Position numbers and translations under genes: made by a program. A stretch of 64,000 bases of DNA from Labedella populi (GTDB lineage Bacteria; Actinomycetota; Actinomycetes; Actinomycetales; Microbacteriaceae), in NCBI RefSeq assembly GCF_004078655.1, contig NZ_RZNC01000001.1:806001-870000 (forward strand), written 5' to 3'. A model generated the notes under the pieces. The model did not search any database. It saw nothing but the letters and a program-made list of their open reading frames with translations, and was not told the DNA's origin. This document shows positions 18,091 to 26,388 of this stretch, piece after piece. Position 1 is the first letter of the stretch, and each line of letters opens with the position of its first letter.

Positions 18091-18594
18091 ATGACCGTTC
18101 GACCCTCGTCGCAACCCGTCCTCGTGGGCATCGTGCCGGGTCAACCGGACGCCGTCCTTCGAACGGCAGCCGAGTACGCCGCCGCCTTCGGCGCCGAGCT
18201 CATCGTGGCCTGGGTCGACGCGACGCGTTACACCGCCGGCCTCTGGGCGGACGGCTCCGTCGCGTTCGTCCCGTACGACGTGAACGGTGACAGTGAGATC
18301 GATTCCGACTGGATCGACGCGCAGGTACGTCCCCTCCTCGAGGGCGCTCCTGTGAGGTGGCGGGTCGTGACGGGGGAGGGCGAACCGTCGGCCGGACTCT
18401 GCTCGATCGCCGACCGCGAGAAGGTGGGCTCGATCGTCGTCGGTACGCGCGAACCGGGATTCCGGGCCGGTCTCCAGGAATTCTTCACCGGATCGATCGC
18501 CGCCCACCTGGCCCACCGCCAGCGTCAGCCCGTCATCGTGGTGCCGCTCGCGCCGGTCCGGGAAGCCCACGACTTGCCGTGGGCCGAGGAGTGA
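18091..18594 (+). CDS. Universal stress protein (UspA family)
   Basis: A 167-residue single-domain Usp protein. The N-terminal strand (QPVLVGIVPGQPDAVLRTAA) and C-terminal nucleotide-binding segment (SIVVGTREPGFRAGLQEFF, GSIAAHLAHRQRQPVIVVP) fit the family. The last segment approximates the ATP-binding G-2x-G-9x-G-S/T pattern. A GAGGAGG ribosome-binding site precedes the ATG at 18091. The stop overlaps the GTG of the first crcB gene, so the stress protein and fluoride channels form one operon. Confidence 0.9.
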   Translation: MTVRPSSQPVLVGIVPGQPDAVLRTAAEYAAAFGAELIVAWVDATRYTAGLWADGSVAFVPYDVNGDSEIDSDWIDAQVRPLLEGAPVRWRVVTGEGEPSAGLCSIADREKVGSIVVGTREPGFRAGLQEFFTGSIAAHLAHRQRQPVIVVPLAPVREAHDLPWAEE

Positions 18595-19064
18595 CCGTCC
18601 CCCCTCACGATCGATCCGCCCCCTCCGCCGTCCGCACCTCCCCGTGGCCCGGCCGCCGAGCGGTCCTGCTCGTCTTCGTCGGCGGTGCCATCGGAACGGC
18701 GGCACGCGCCGCGGTTCTCGCGCTTCTTCCGCAGGTGAGCGCCGTTCCGGTGGGCGTCCTGGTCGTCAACGTGGTCGGCGCGTTCGTGCTCGGGGTGCTC
18801 GTGGCGGGGCTCGAAGCGGTCAGCTCGGCACGGCGGCGAAGGGAGGCGCGGCTGCTCCTCGGCACGGGGCTGCTGGGAGGCTTCACGACCTACAGCGCTC
18901 TGGCCATGGACACGGTGTCGCTCGTCGCCGTCGGTGAGGTGCTCCCCGCTCTCCTCAACGCCGTTGGCTCCGTCCTTGTCGGCCTCGCGGCTGCCGCAGT
19001 GGGTCTGGCGGCCGGCCGCGTCATCGCTCGTCGCCGTGAGGCGACCGGGAACGACGACCGATGA
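18591..19064 (+). CDS. crcB: Fluoride efflux transporter CrcB/Fluc, subunit 1
   Basis: A 157-residue membrane protein with four predicted helices. It carries Fluc motifs: VFVGGAIGTAARAAVL, NVVGAFVLGVLVAGLE and GTGLLGGFTTYSALAMD. The conserved Asn in the NxxG helix and the GGFTTYS break are present. The N-terminus is extended by about 22 Pro/Arg-rich residues. The GTG at 18591 overlaps the uspA stop (GTGA), and the end overlaps the second crcB gene by ATGA. Tandem crcB genes in Gram-positive bacteria usually encode the two halves of a heterodimeric fluoride channel. Confidence 0.92.
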   Translation: MTVPPHDRSAPSAVRTSPWPGRRAVLLVFVGGAIGTAARAAVLALLPQVSAVPVGVLVVNVVGAFVLGVLVAGLEAVSSARRRREARLLLGTGLLGGFTTYSALAMDTVSLVAVGEVLPALLNAVGSVLVGLAAAAVGLAAGRVIARRREATGNDDR

Positions 19065-19453
19065 CGCCGTTGTCCGTCCTGCTCGTCGCCGTCGGTGGTG
19101 GCGTCGGTGCCGCGCTGCGGTTGATCGTCGACAGTGCGGTCCTGGCGAGACGGCCGGGTGCGCGGTTTCCGCGCGGAACCATCGTGGTCAACATCTCCGG
19201 CTCGTTCGTGATCGGCGTCGTCGCGGGGATCACGGCAGCGTCGATGCTTCCCGTCGGCGTGGCGGCGATCCTCACGACCGGCGTCCTCGGAGGGTACACG
19301 ACCTTCTCCTCCGCGAGTCTCGACGCCGTCGCGCTCATCAGTGCGGGGAAACGAGGCGCGGCGGTCGTCTATGCCGGCGGCACGCTCGTCCTCAGCGTCA
19401 TCGCGGCGGCGGTCGGGCTCGCGGCGTCGGCGATCGCCGTCGCTGCCCTCTGA
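19061..19453 (+). CDS. crcB: Fluoride efflux transporter CrcB/Fluc, subunit 2
   Basis: A 130-residue paralogue of the preceding gene, close to the minimal Fluc length. It shows VGGGVGAALRLIVDS, NISGSFVIGVVAGIT and GVLGGYTTFSSASLDAV, the same pore-forming landmarks. It starts inside the stop of crcB-1 (ATGA), which implies translational coupling and equal stoichiometry. A hairpin (CCGGGT/ACCCGG, 19471-19486) follows the stop and may end the uspA-crcB-crcB transcript. Confidence 0.92.
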   Translation: MTPLSVLLVAVGGGVGAALRLIVDSAVLARRPGARFPRGTIVVNISGSFVIGVVAGITAASMLPVGVAAILTTGVLGGYTTFSSASLDAVALISAGKRGAAVVYAGGTLVLSVIAAAVGLAASAIAVAAL

Positions 19454-19470
19454 CGACTGGCGACACCGTC

Positions 19471-19486
19471 CCGGGTCATCACCCGG
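19471..19486 (+). terminator. Short hairpin after the crcB pair
   Basis: CCGGGT (19471-19476), loop CATC, ACCCGG (19481-19486). The stem is GC-only in part, with no T-run. It lies 18 nt after the crcB-2 stop. Confidence 0.45.
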
Positions 19487-19555
19487 TGAGGGCGCGGACC
19501 ATTTCGAGGACCATCTTTCGGGTTCACCGCCATCCGGAGCGCCGTCGAGTCGACA

Positions 19556-19600
19556 GTGTGATCTACACCGGGTGTGAATCACCCGGCGTAATTCACTCGT
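19556..19600 (+). repeat. Tandem direct repeats with nested palindromes upstream of the LuxR-type regulator
   Basis: GTGTGATCTACACCGG (19556-19571) is followed directly by GTGTGAATCACCCGG (19572-19586) and a weaker third unit CGTAATTCACTCG. Within them CCGGGTG (19568-19574) pairs with CACCCGG (19580-19586), and GTGAAT (19574-19579) with ATTCAC (19591-19596). The array sits 22-66 nt before the ATG at 19622 and may be a regulator-binding site. Confidence 0.5.
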
Positions 19601-19621
19601 CGATCAAGGTGAGGGTCGCAC

Positions 19622-22375
19622 ATGGCGGGATCGATCAAGAGAGTGCCGACGGGGGACGACGTCCTCGCGCACGCACGGTCACGAGCGCACACGGTGCAGG
19701 CGCACGTCCAGTTGGACGAGGGGTTGCACGCCCCCGGACAGGCTGCGCCGGCCACGATGCGGACGGCGCAATCGGTCGACGGCGGCGCGGGTGTGCCGTC
19801 GCTCTACGGGTCGCCGCTCGAGCCGTCCTGGACCATCCGGCGACCAGAGCTCACCGCCGTACTGGACGACGGCCGCGCCGTCACGATCGTGCGCGGGGGA
19901 TCGGGCTTCGGCAAGACGATGCTCGTCGCACAGTGGGCCGCCCGCGCCGCCACTGCCGGGGTGTGGATCGACGTCGATGACGATGTGTCCGACCGCCTGA
20001 CCTTCTGGGCCCGCCTCTTCGCGATGGTGCAGGACTCCGGCCAGGCGCCGCTCGACGAGAAGTGGCTCCCGTCACCGGATCAGATCATGGCGGGTGGAGA
20101 CCTCCGGCGTCACCTCATCCGGTTCGCATCGCACTTCAGCGCCCCGTTCGTGATCGTCATCGATAACGCGCACGACCTCGGCGACGGTGCGGTGGAGGAC
20201 GACGTGCGCGCGATGCTGCGGGTCACCGATCGGCTGAGGGTCGTCATCGTGACGCGGGGAATGAGCTCGTTCGACCGGAAGGAGCACGGAGCGGATCTCG
20301 ACATCGTCGAGATCGAACCGCGCCGACTCCTCTTCACCGCGAGGGAGTGCGCCCTCGTCATCGTCCGATCGGTACTCACCGTCGACGCGAAGCTCGCTCA
20401 CGAGGTCCATGCCATCACGGGTGGCATGCCGCTCGCGACACGTCTCGTCGCCGAGTTGCTCGACGGAACGAATCGCTTGAGCACCTCGCGGGAGACGGAC
20501 GCGGTCATCGATCGCGTCGCCGAGGCCCTCGTGGCCTCTGCCGGTGTTCCCGGCGGCCCCGAAGAGGAGGAGTTCTGGTCGTTCCTGCAGCGGGCGTCTC
20601 TCCTCGACGGTGTGACGGCTGACGAGGCAGCCCGCCTGGGCGGGGCGCACCGGCACGCTGCCCGGGAGTGGCTCGACCGGGCGCGGTCGCTCGGATTCGG
20701 CTTCTGGGAATCGGACGGCGATGAACCGCGCTTCCATTTCGTGCCCATCACGGCGCGTGTACTCGAGCGCAGCGCGACGCCCCCCGATCGCTCCAATACG
20801 GCGAACGCCGAGGCGGCAGCCGCCGAAGTGCTCTGGAGCCGGGGCGATGCGCGTGCCGCATGGGCGCGGGCCGTCCGCACCGAGCAGTTCGCGCTCGCAG
20901 AACGCATCCTCCGGGAGTCGTTCACGATCGTGTCGGACGACGTCCCGTCGGCATTCGAACCCCTGCTCGCGGTGGGGACGTCGAAGCTGCGCCGTTTCCC
21001 CTTCCTCACGGCCCTCCTCGGGGTGGCCCACGCGCGTAGCGGGAACGGCCGCGCGGTGGGCTCGGCGTACTTGTCGAATGCCGAGCAGTTCGCGCGCTCG
21101 CGGATGGCCGAGGCATCGGGCGACGAGCGACTCGCGATGCTCGCGGTGCGGCTCGTGGCTTTGAGGCTCGACGGCCGGTGGGCCCCGGCGCTGTCCGTCG
21201 CGGCGGACGTGAGTGCTGCAGCGGAGCGGGCCGAGCTCGATCACCGCCGTCACACCCCCGATGTGCTCGCCTCGACGCTGTTGCAGGCGGCGTTGACGTT
21301 CGCCGACGCCGGCCAGCACGCCTCCGCGCTGCGGGCGGCCGAGCGTGCGCTCTCCGTCTCCGGCATCCGGGCGGAGTCCGTTTCCGCGATCCACGGGGTA
21401 CTCGCGGGAATCCACGCCCTCGGCGGATCGATCCCGCGAGTCGAGGAGCACCTCTCCGCCCGTGAACAGCCCGGCGTCCCGTCGACCCGGTCATCGTGGG
21501 CAGAGCTCGCAACCGTCCTCCTCCTCCTGGAGTCGGCGGATTTCGAGGCGACGCTCGACGCGCTCGACGCGCTCGCCGTGTCGTCGAATCCGGAGATGCG
21601 GGTGCGGTCGATCCCCGTCCGCGCGCTCGTCGACGCGGCGCAGGGGCGCTCACTCACGAGTATCGCGACGGTGAGCGATGCCGTGACCGACCGGGACCGT
21701 ATCGCGGTGCCGCCGGCCGTCCGCTCCAGCCTCAACCGCTCGATCGTCGTCCTGTATCTCGCCGTCGGGGCGCTTGCCCACGCGAAGTCCGCCATCCGCT
21801 CCTTCGAGAAGGGAGACCCGGCGTCGGCCATCGGGCGAGCGCAGATCGCCCTCATCGAGGACAAGGCCCTCGATGCCGTCGCCGGAGCGAGCGATGCTCT
21901 TGCCATTCCCACGCTGCGCCCCCGCGATCGCGCCGAGCTGCTTCTGGCACGAGCGGCGGCGTCGCTCCGCCTCGGGGGCGAGCGAGCGGCCATCCACGAC
22001 CTCTCGGAGGCGCTGAGGGTCCTCGACGGCAACGGTCTGCGTACGCCGTGGATGTTCCTCGTCGAATCGGATCGATTGGCCCTCGGAGCGCTGGCCGACG
22101 GTGCAGGACTCCTTCGGCCAGAGCTGCTCGAGCGGCTCGAGAGTGTCCCGGTGCTCTTCACACGTCTCGACTCCATCGTGGAGCTGACCGGCCGCGAACG
22201 CGAGGTGCTCACGTTGCTCGTGTCCGGGCTCAGCGTGTCGGTCATCGCCCGCCAGCTCGTCGTCTCGCCCAACACGGTGAAGAAGCAGCGCGCGAGCATC
22301 TACCGGAAGCTCGGCGCCACCACGCGCGAGGAGGCGGCCATCGCCGCGATCGCGCGCGGTCTGCTCGACCGCTGA
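19622..22375 (+). CDS. LuxR-family, MalT-like ATP-dependent transcriptional regulator
   Basis: A 917-residue regulator of STAND/LAL architecture. The N-terminal NTPase has Walker A GGSGFGKTMLVAQWA near residues 92-106 and a Walker B-like FVIVIDNAHDLGDG. A long helical, TPR-like middle region is Ala- and Arg-rich. The C-terminal LuxR helix-turn-helix is complete: LTGREREVLTLLVSGLSV, then IARQLVVSPNTVKKQRASIY. Such proteins bind an inducer through the central region and activate carbohydrate or secondary-metabolism genes. The target is not evident; the nearest plus-strand genes are the nonulosonic-acid locus. Tandem repeats just upstream may be its own site. Confidence 0.9.
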   Translation: MAGSIKRVPTGDDVLAHARSRAHTVQAHVQLDEGLHAPGQAAPATMRTAQSVDGGAGVPSLYGSPLEPSWTIRRPELTAVLDDGRAVTIVRGGSGFGKTMLVAQWAARAATAGVWIDVDDDVSDRLTFWARLFAMVQDSGQAPLDEKWLPSPDQIMAGGDLRRHLIRFASHFSAPFVIVIDNAHDLGDGAVEDDVRAMLRVTDRLRVVIVTRGMSSFDRKEHGADLDIVEIEPRRLLFTARECALVIVRSVLTVDAKLAHEVHAITGGMPLATRLVAELLDGTNRLSTSRETDAVIDRVAEALVASAGVPGGPEEEEFWSFLQRASLLDGVTADEAARLGGAHRHAAREWLDRARSLGFGFWESDGDEPRFHFVPITARVLERSATPPDRSNTANAEAAAAEVLWSRGDARAAWARAVRTEQFALAERILRESFTIVSDDVPSAFEPLLAVGTSKLRRFPFLTALLGVAHARSGNGRAVGSAYLSNAEQFARSRMAEASGDERLAMLAVRLVALRLDGRWAPALSVAADVSAAAERAELDHRRHTPDVLASTLLQAALTFADAGQHASALRAAERALSVSGIRAESVSAIHGVLAGIHALGGSIPRVEEHLSAREQPGVPSTRSSWAELATVLLLLESADFEATLDALDALAVSSNPEMRVRSIPVRALVDAAQGRSLTSIATVSDAVTDRDRIAVPPAVRSSLNRSIVVLYLAVGALAHAKSAIRSFEKGDPASAIGRAQIALIEDKALDAVAGASDALAIPTLRPRDRAELLLARAAASLRLGGERAAIHDLSEALRVLDGNGLRTPWMFLVESDRLALGALADGAGLLRPELLERLESVPVLFTRLDSIVELTGREREVLTLLVSGLSVSVIARQLVVSPNTVKKQRASIYRKLGATTREEAAIAAIARGLLDR

Positions 22376-22775
22376 CGCCCTCACGCTGGCGCCTCCGTGC
22401 CCGCGTCCTCCTCGGCGAGGACCACTGAGGGGACCAAATCCCGGCCCCTCTTCGTGTCGATGAGAGGAGCCGCGTCATCGTGGAGCGACGTGCGTGACTC
22501 CGCCTTGGCGGTGTCACGTCGGACGAGACGTCCGGGGCACGGTGAATGGACCGGGGGGTTGCGTTCGCCGTCGCCTCGGGCCCAGAGGATAACCCTCCTC
22601 GCAGGTGGCTCCTCCGGCCGCCGATCGGGTCGGTGACCGGAGGAGCTCCCGTCGGCCGTCGTCGTGGTCCGATGACACGCACGGTCCCGCTCACGCACAC
22701 AATGGTCGTCGGCGGGGAGACGCGCGTTCACCGGGCGGCCACCTCGCGGCTACTCGACCCGCTTAGCGTCACCCC
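22376..22775. other. 400-bp intergenic region without a convincing gene
   Basis: A hairpin with arms GAGGGG/CCCCTC (about 22427-22450) lies 50 nt after the LuxR-type gene and could end its transcript. On the minus strand 22381-22519 is an open frame with native-looking codon use but no start codon, possibly a gene remnant. Nothing else is recognisable. Confidence 0.4.
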
Positions 22776-24083
22776 ATGGACACAGGGCGGCCGATGCGAT
22801 CGGAGGAGGACTCCCTCGCGTCGGTGACCCGGAGTGTCGTCGCGATCATCCCGGCACGCGGCGGATCGAAGGGCATCCCCGGCAAGAACCTGCGTGTCGT
22901 CGGAGGAGTGCCCCTCGTCGCTCGCGCGGTCGCGGCCGCGCGTGGCGCTCGTGGCATCGACGCGGTCGTCGTCTCGACGGACGACGCCGAGATCGGTCGG
23001 GTCGCGCGGGCCGCCGGCGCTCTCATCGTCGAGCGACCGGCCGGGATCGCCGGGGACGAGGCCTCGTCGGAGTCCGCGCTCCTCCATGCGCTCGACATGC
23101 TCGAGGTCGACGGCTCGGCGCCCGACGTCGTGGTCTTCATCCAGTCGACCTCTCCGCTCATCGACCCGCTCGACCTCGACGAGGCCGTCGCGCGCGTGGT
23201 CTCGGGTGACGCGGAGGTCGTCTTCTCAGCTACGGCGACGCACGCGTTCCTCTGGCGTGACGCAGGACCGGCGCACGGCGTCGTCGGTGTGAACCACGAC
23301 AGGGCCTCTCGTCCCCGGCGGCAGGACCGTGCGCCGGAGTACCGCGAGACGGGAGCGTTCTATGTCATGGACGCCGCCGGCTTCCGGTCGGCGCGGCATC
23401 GCTTCTTCGGCCGCGTCGCGGTCCAACTCGTACCCGAGCGGCACGGTCTCGACATCGACACGGCGGCCGACCTCGAACTCGCCCGCGCTATCGCCGCGAT
23501 CGACGAGGAATCGCTCGACGAGGCCGCCGTCCATATGGACGCGATCGACGTGGATGCCGTCGTGACCGACTTCGACGGCGTGCACACGGACGACTCCGCC
23601 TTCGTCGACGCTGACGGCCATGAATCGGTCCGTGTGAGCCGGGCCGACGGGCACGGCGTCCGACTCCTCCGTGAGGCCGGTGTCCCCGTCATGATCCTCT
23701 CCGCTGAGCGCAACGACGTCGTCATGGCGCGGGGCCGCAAGCTGCAGGTCGAGGTCGTCCACGGCGTCGACGGCGACGACGCGCGTGGTGACAAAGGCGA
23801 CGTCCTGACCGCGTGGTCCGAGCGCGTCGGCGTACCCCTCGAGCGCGTCGCCTACGTCGGCAACGACGTCGGCGACCTCCCTGCACTCCGACTCGTCGGT
23901 TGGCCGATCGCGGTCTCCGACGCTCACCCGTCGGTGCGCGCGGTCGCGCGTGTCGTCCTCGCCGCCCGTGGCGGCGACGGCGCCGTGCGCGAGCTCGCCG
24001 ACCGTGTCATCGCCGCTCACCGGCGGCCATCACTCGACCCGCGACCCGCGGGTCGGCTCACAGAAGAACGGAGATCATCATGA
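22776..24083 (+). CDS. Bifunctional acylneuraminate cytidylyltransferase / KdsC-like HAD phosphatase
   Basis: A 435-residue fusion. Residues about 20-250 are a CMP-nonulosonate synthetase with the signature IIPARGGSKGIPGKNLR, VVVSTDDAEIGRVARAAGA, VFIQSTSPL and YRETGAFYVMD. Residues about 258-420 are a KdsC-type HAD phosphatase with DAVVTDFDGVHTDD (nucleophile DxD), ILSAERNDVV and VGNDVGDLPALRLVG. One polypeptide could thus dephosphorylate a nonulosonic acid 9- (or 8-) phosphate and activate the product with CTP. It overlaps the synthase gene downstream by ATGA. The ATG at 22776 and a second one at 22794 are both possible starts. Confidence 0.88.
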   Translation: MDTGRPMRSEEDSLASVTRSVVAIIPARGGSKGIPGKNLRVVGGVPLVARAVAAARGARGIDAVVVSTDDAEIGRVARAAGALIVERPAGIAGDEASSESALLHALDMLEVDGSAPDVVVFIQSTSPLIDPLDLDEAVARVVSGDAEVVFSATATHAFLWRDAGPAHGVVGVNHDRASRPRRQDRAPEYRETGAFYVMDAAGFRSARHRFFGRVAVQLVPERHGLDIDTAADLELARAIAAIDEESLDEAAVHMDAIDVDAVVTDFDGVHTDDSAFVDADGHESVRVSRADGHGVRLLREAGVPVMILSAERNDVVMARGRKLQVEVVHGVDGDDARGDKGDVLTAWSERVGVPLERVAYVGNDVGDLPALRLVGWPIAVSDAHPSVRAVARVVLAARGGDGAVRELADRVIAAHRRPSLDPRPAGRLTEERRSS

Positions 24084-24952
24084 CGATCACCATCGGACGC
24101 TCGGAGATCGGCGACGGCCACCCCGTCTACGTGATCGGCGAGATCGGTCTCAACCACAACGGCTCGGTCGAGCTCGCGAAGAACCTCATCGAGGTCGCTG
24201 CGGAGGCCGGAGCGCAAGCCGTCAAGTTCCAGAAGCGCACCCCCGACATCTCGACGCCCGAGCACATGAAGAGCACGCCGCGCGACACGCCGTGGGGCAC
24301 GATGACCTATCTCGAATACCGCCGCCGTGTCGAGTTCGACCGCGACCAGTACATCGAGATCGGCGATTACGCGACGCTGTGCGGGCTGGACTGGTTCGCA
24401 TCACCGTGGGACGAGCCGGCCGTCGCCTTCCTCGAGGACCTCGCGGTGCCGGCGCACAAGGTCGCCTCCGCCTCGGTGACGGACCTCGGGATGCTGCGGG
24501 CCCTCGCTGCGACGGGGAAACCCGTCATCCTCTCCACGGGCATGTCGACGCTCGAGCAGATCGATGCGGCCGTCTCGGTCTTCGATCCCACGCACCTCGT
24601 GCTTCTGCACGCGACGTCGACCTACCCGCTGCCGGCTGGTGAGGCGAACCTCCGCACCATCCGGACCCTGGGTCAGCGCTACCCCGCGCTGCCCATCGGA
24701 TACTCCGGCCATGAGCCGGGGCTCGAGATCTCCTTCGCCGCGGTCGCACTCGGTGCGTGCGTCGTCGAACGTCACATCACCCTCGACCGGGCGATGTGGG
24801 GTTCGGACCACTCCGCGTCGCTCGAGCCGAGCGACTTCGCGCAACTCGTCGCGGGAATCCGCACGGTCGAGGAAGCGCTCGGAGACGGAATCAAGCGCGT
24901 GTTCCCGGGGGAGCAGGCCCCCATGGCGAAGCTCCGTCGGGTCCTCGTGTGA
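24080..24952 (+). CDS. N-acetylneuraminate synthase family protein (NeuB-like), lacking the SAF domain
   Basis: A 290-residue TIM-barrel synthase that condenses PEP with a hexose or hexosamine (phosphate). NeuB landmarks are VIGEIGLNHNGSVELAKNLI, AVKFQKRTPD, DWFASPWDEPAVAFLE, KVASASVTD, PVILSTGMSTLEQID, YPLPAGEANL, IGYSGHEPGLEISFAAVALG and VERHITLDRAMWGSDHSASL. Full-length NeuB/SpsE proteins are about 340-350 residues, with a C-terminal antifreeze-like SAF domain; this one stops right after EQAPMAKLRRVLV. The SAF domain helps bind substrate across the dimer in classical NeuB, so its absence suggests a different substrate or subgroup. It overlaps both neighbours by 4 bases. Confidence 0.88.
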   Translation: MTITIGRSEIGDGHPVYVIGEIGLNHNGSVELAKNLIEVAAEAGAQAVKFQKRTPDISTPEHMKSTPRDTPWGTMTYLEYRRRVEFDRDQYIEIGDYATLCGLDWFASPWDEPAVAFLEDLAVPAHKVASASVTDLGMLRALAATGKPVILSTGMSTLEQIDAAVSVFDPTHLVLLHATSTYPLPAGEANLRTIRTLGQRYPALPIGYSGHEPGLEISFAAVALGACVVERHITLDRAMWGSDHSASLEPSDFAQLVAGIRTVEEALGDGIKRVFPGEQAPMAKLRRVLV

Positions 24953-26358
24953 CGACCCCCGCGGTGCAGCGGTCCGAGCCCACGGGAAGCTCGACGGCCG
25001 GTCGCCGGCCGACGCTCCTCGTGATCGGCGACACCGATTCGTACGTGAAGTGGGGAGCGGCACTCGCGTCGCGGCTTCCCGACGGCTGGGACGCGGAACT
25101 CGTCGTCGTGCGCAACCCGATGCGGCCGAGCGCCCGCCAACTGGCGTCGGCGCTCGCGGGGAGCAGATTCGCGCCGGACGACGCGCGTGACACGACTCTC
25201 GCGGACCTCGGTACGCTCGTGCGATCCCTCAAGCCGGAGGCCGTCCTGCTGTCCGTCCGCGGCCCGATGGTCCGTGTCCTCGTGCGGCACGTCGTGTCAC
25301 GGGAGTGGCGACCCGTCATCGTGTCAGGGCTTCCCGGGATCACCATCCCGGCCGCGGTCAAGGCGGTCGTCTACCGGGAGCAGGCCGACCTCGTGGTGCT
25401 GCACAGCAAGCGCGAGGTGAGGGAGTTCGCCGCGAACGCGCGCTCGCTCGGCGTCAGCACACGATTCGGCCTCGCCACCTTCCCGTTCATCCCCGACGTC
25501 GTACCCGTCGCGGCCCACGCGGCCGTCGGTCGTATCGCCGCCCCGGCGTCCGAACACGTCGAGGGAGTCGGAACGGCGACGGCGCACGGCGGCGCCGATC
25601 GCGGGGACGTCGCCGAGCGTCGCCGAGACTCGATCGTCTTCGCGACACAAGCCAAGGTGCCGTCGTCGCGCGCCGACCGTCTGCTCCTGCTGTCCTGGCT
25701 CGTCCGGCTGGCCCGCTCACAGCCGGAGTCACGGGTCGTCATCAAGGTGAGGGCGCTCGCCGGGGAGGCGCAGACGCACGCCGAGCAATGGGACTACGCA
25801 GGTCTGCTCGAGGCGCCCGAGCTCCCCGCGCTCGCCGACGGGCCCGTCCCCGGCAACCTCGTCGTCGCGGACGGGCCGATGTCCGAGCACCTCGAGCGCG
25901 CTTCCGCTTTCGTGACGATCAGTTCGACGGCGGCGCTCGAGGCCGTCGCGGCCGACGTTCCGGCCCTGCTTCCCACGGACTTCGGGGTGAACGCACGGCT
26001 CATCAACCTCGTGTTCGAGGGCAGCGGACTGCTCGCGGGGTCGGACGCCCTCGTCGCCGGTCGGTTCGCCGAGCCGGATCCGGCGTGGCGCGACGACAAC
26101 TACCTGCACGGCCGAGCGAACGACGACTGGGCCGAGGCCCTCGAAGCGCTCGTCCGCCGGGAGCGGGTGGCACGCACGAATGTGCTTCCGCAGCGCTTCA
26201 ATCGGATCGGATGGGGGATTCGACGGGCATGGGAGCGCAAGAGAATGCTCGGCGACGAGGACCGGACGCTGTCGGGATCGGTGGCCGTCGCGATCGCCGT
26301 GCCCGCCCGCCGGGTCGTACGCGTCGTTCGCCGGATCGTCCGCCGAGCGGCGGCCTGA
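24949..26358 (+). CDS. DUF6716-type putative glycosyltransferase
   Basis: A 469-residue protein with no signal peptide. It resembles GT-B glycosyltransferases: an N-terminal Rossmann-like half (LLVIGDTDSYVKWGAALASR, PVIVSGLPGITIPAAVKAVV, ADLVVLHSKREVREFA) and a C-terminal half with FATQAKVPSSRADRLLLLSW, ASAFVTISSTAALEAVAADV and LLPTDFGVNARLINLVFEG. The ISSTAALEA motif resembles the donor-binding helix of sialyltransferase- and CMP-Kdo-transferase-like enzymes. The basic C-terminus (VRRIVRRAAA) could associate with the membrane. The GTG start overlaps the synthase stop, so it is the obvious candidate to transfer the CMP-activated sugar. Confidence 0.75.
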   Translation: MTTPAVQRSEPTGSSTAGRRPTLLVIGDTDSYVKWGAALASRLPDGWDAELVVVRNPMRPSARQLASALAGSRFAPDDARDTTLADLGTLVRSLKPEAVLLSVRGPMVRVLVRHVVSREWRPVIVSGLPGITIPAAVKAVVYREQADLVVLHSKREVREFAANARSLGVSTRFGLATFPFIPDVVPVAAHAAVGRIAAPASEHVEGVGTATAHGGADRGDVAERRRDSIVFATQAKVPSSRADRLLLLSWLVRLARSQPESRVVIKVRALAGEAQTHAEQWDYAGLLEAPELPALADGPVPGNLVVADGPMSEHLERASAFVTISSTAALEAVAADVPALLPTDFGVNARLINLVFEGSGLLAGSDALVAGRFAEPDPAWRDDNYLHGRANDDWAEALEALVRRERVARTNVLPQRFNRIGWGIRRAWERKRMLGDEDRTLSGSVAVAIAVPARRVVRVVRRIVRRAAA

Positions 26359-26388
26359 CGCGTCGGCGGAGCCCGGCCCGTCTACGCC

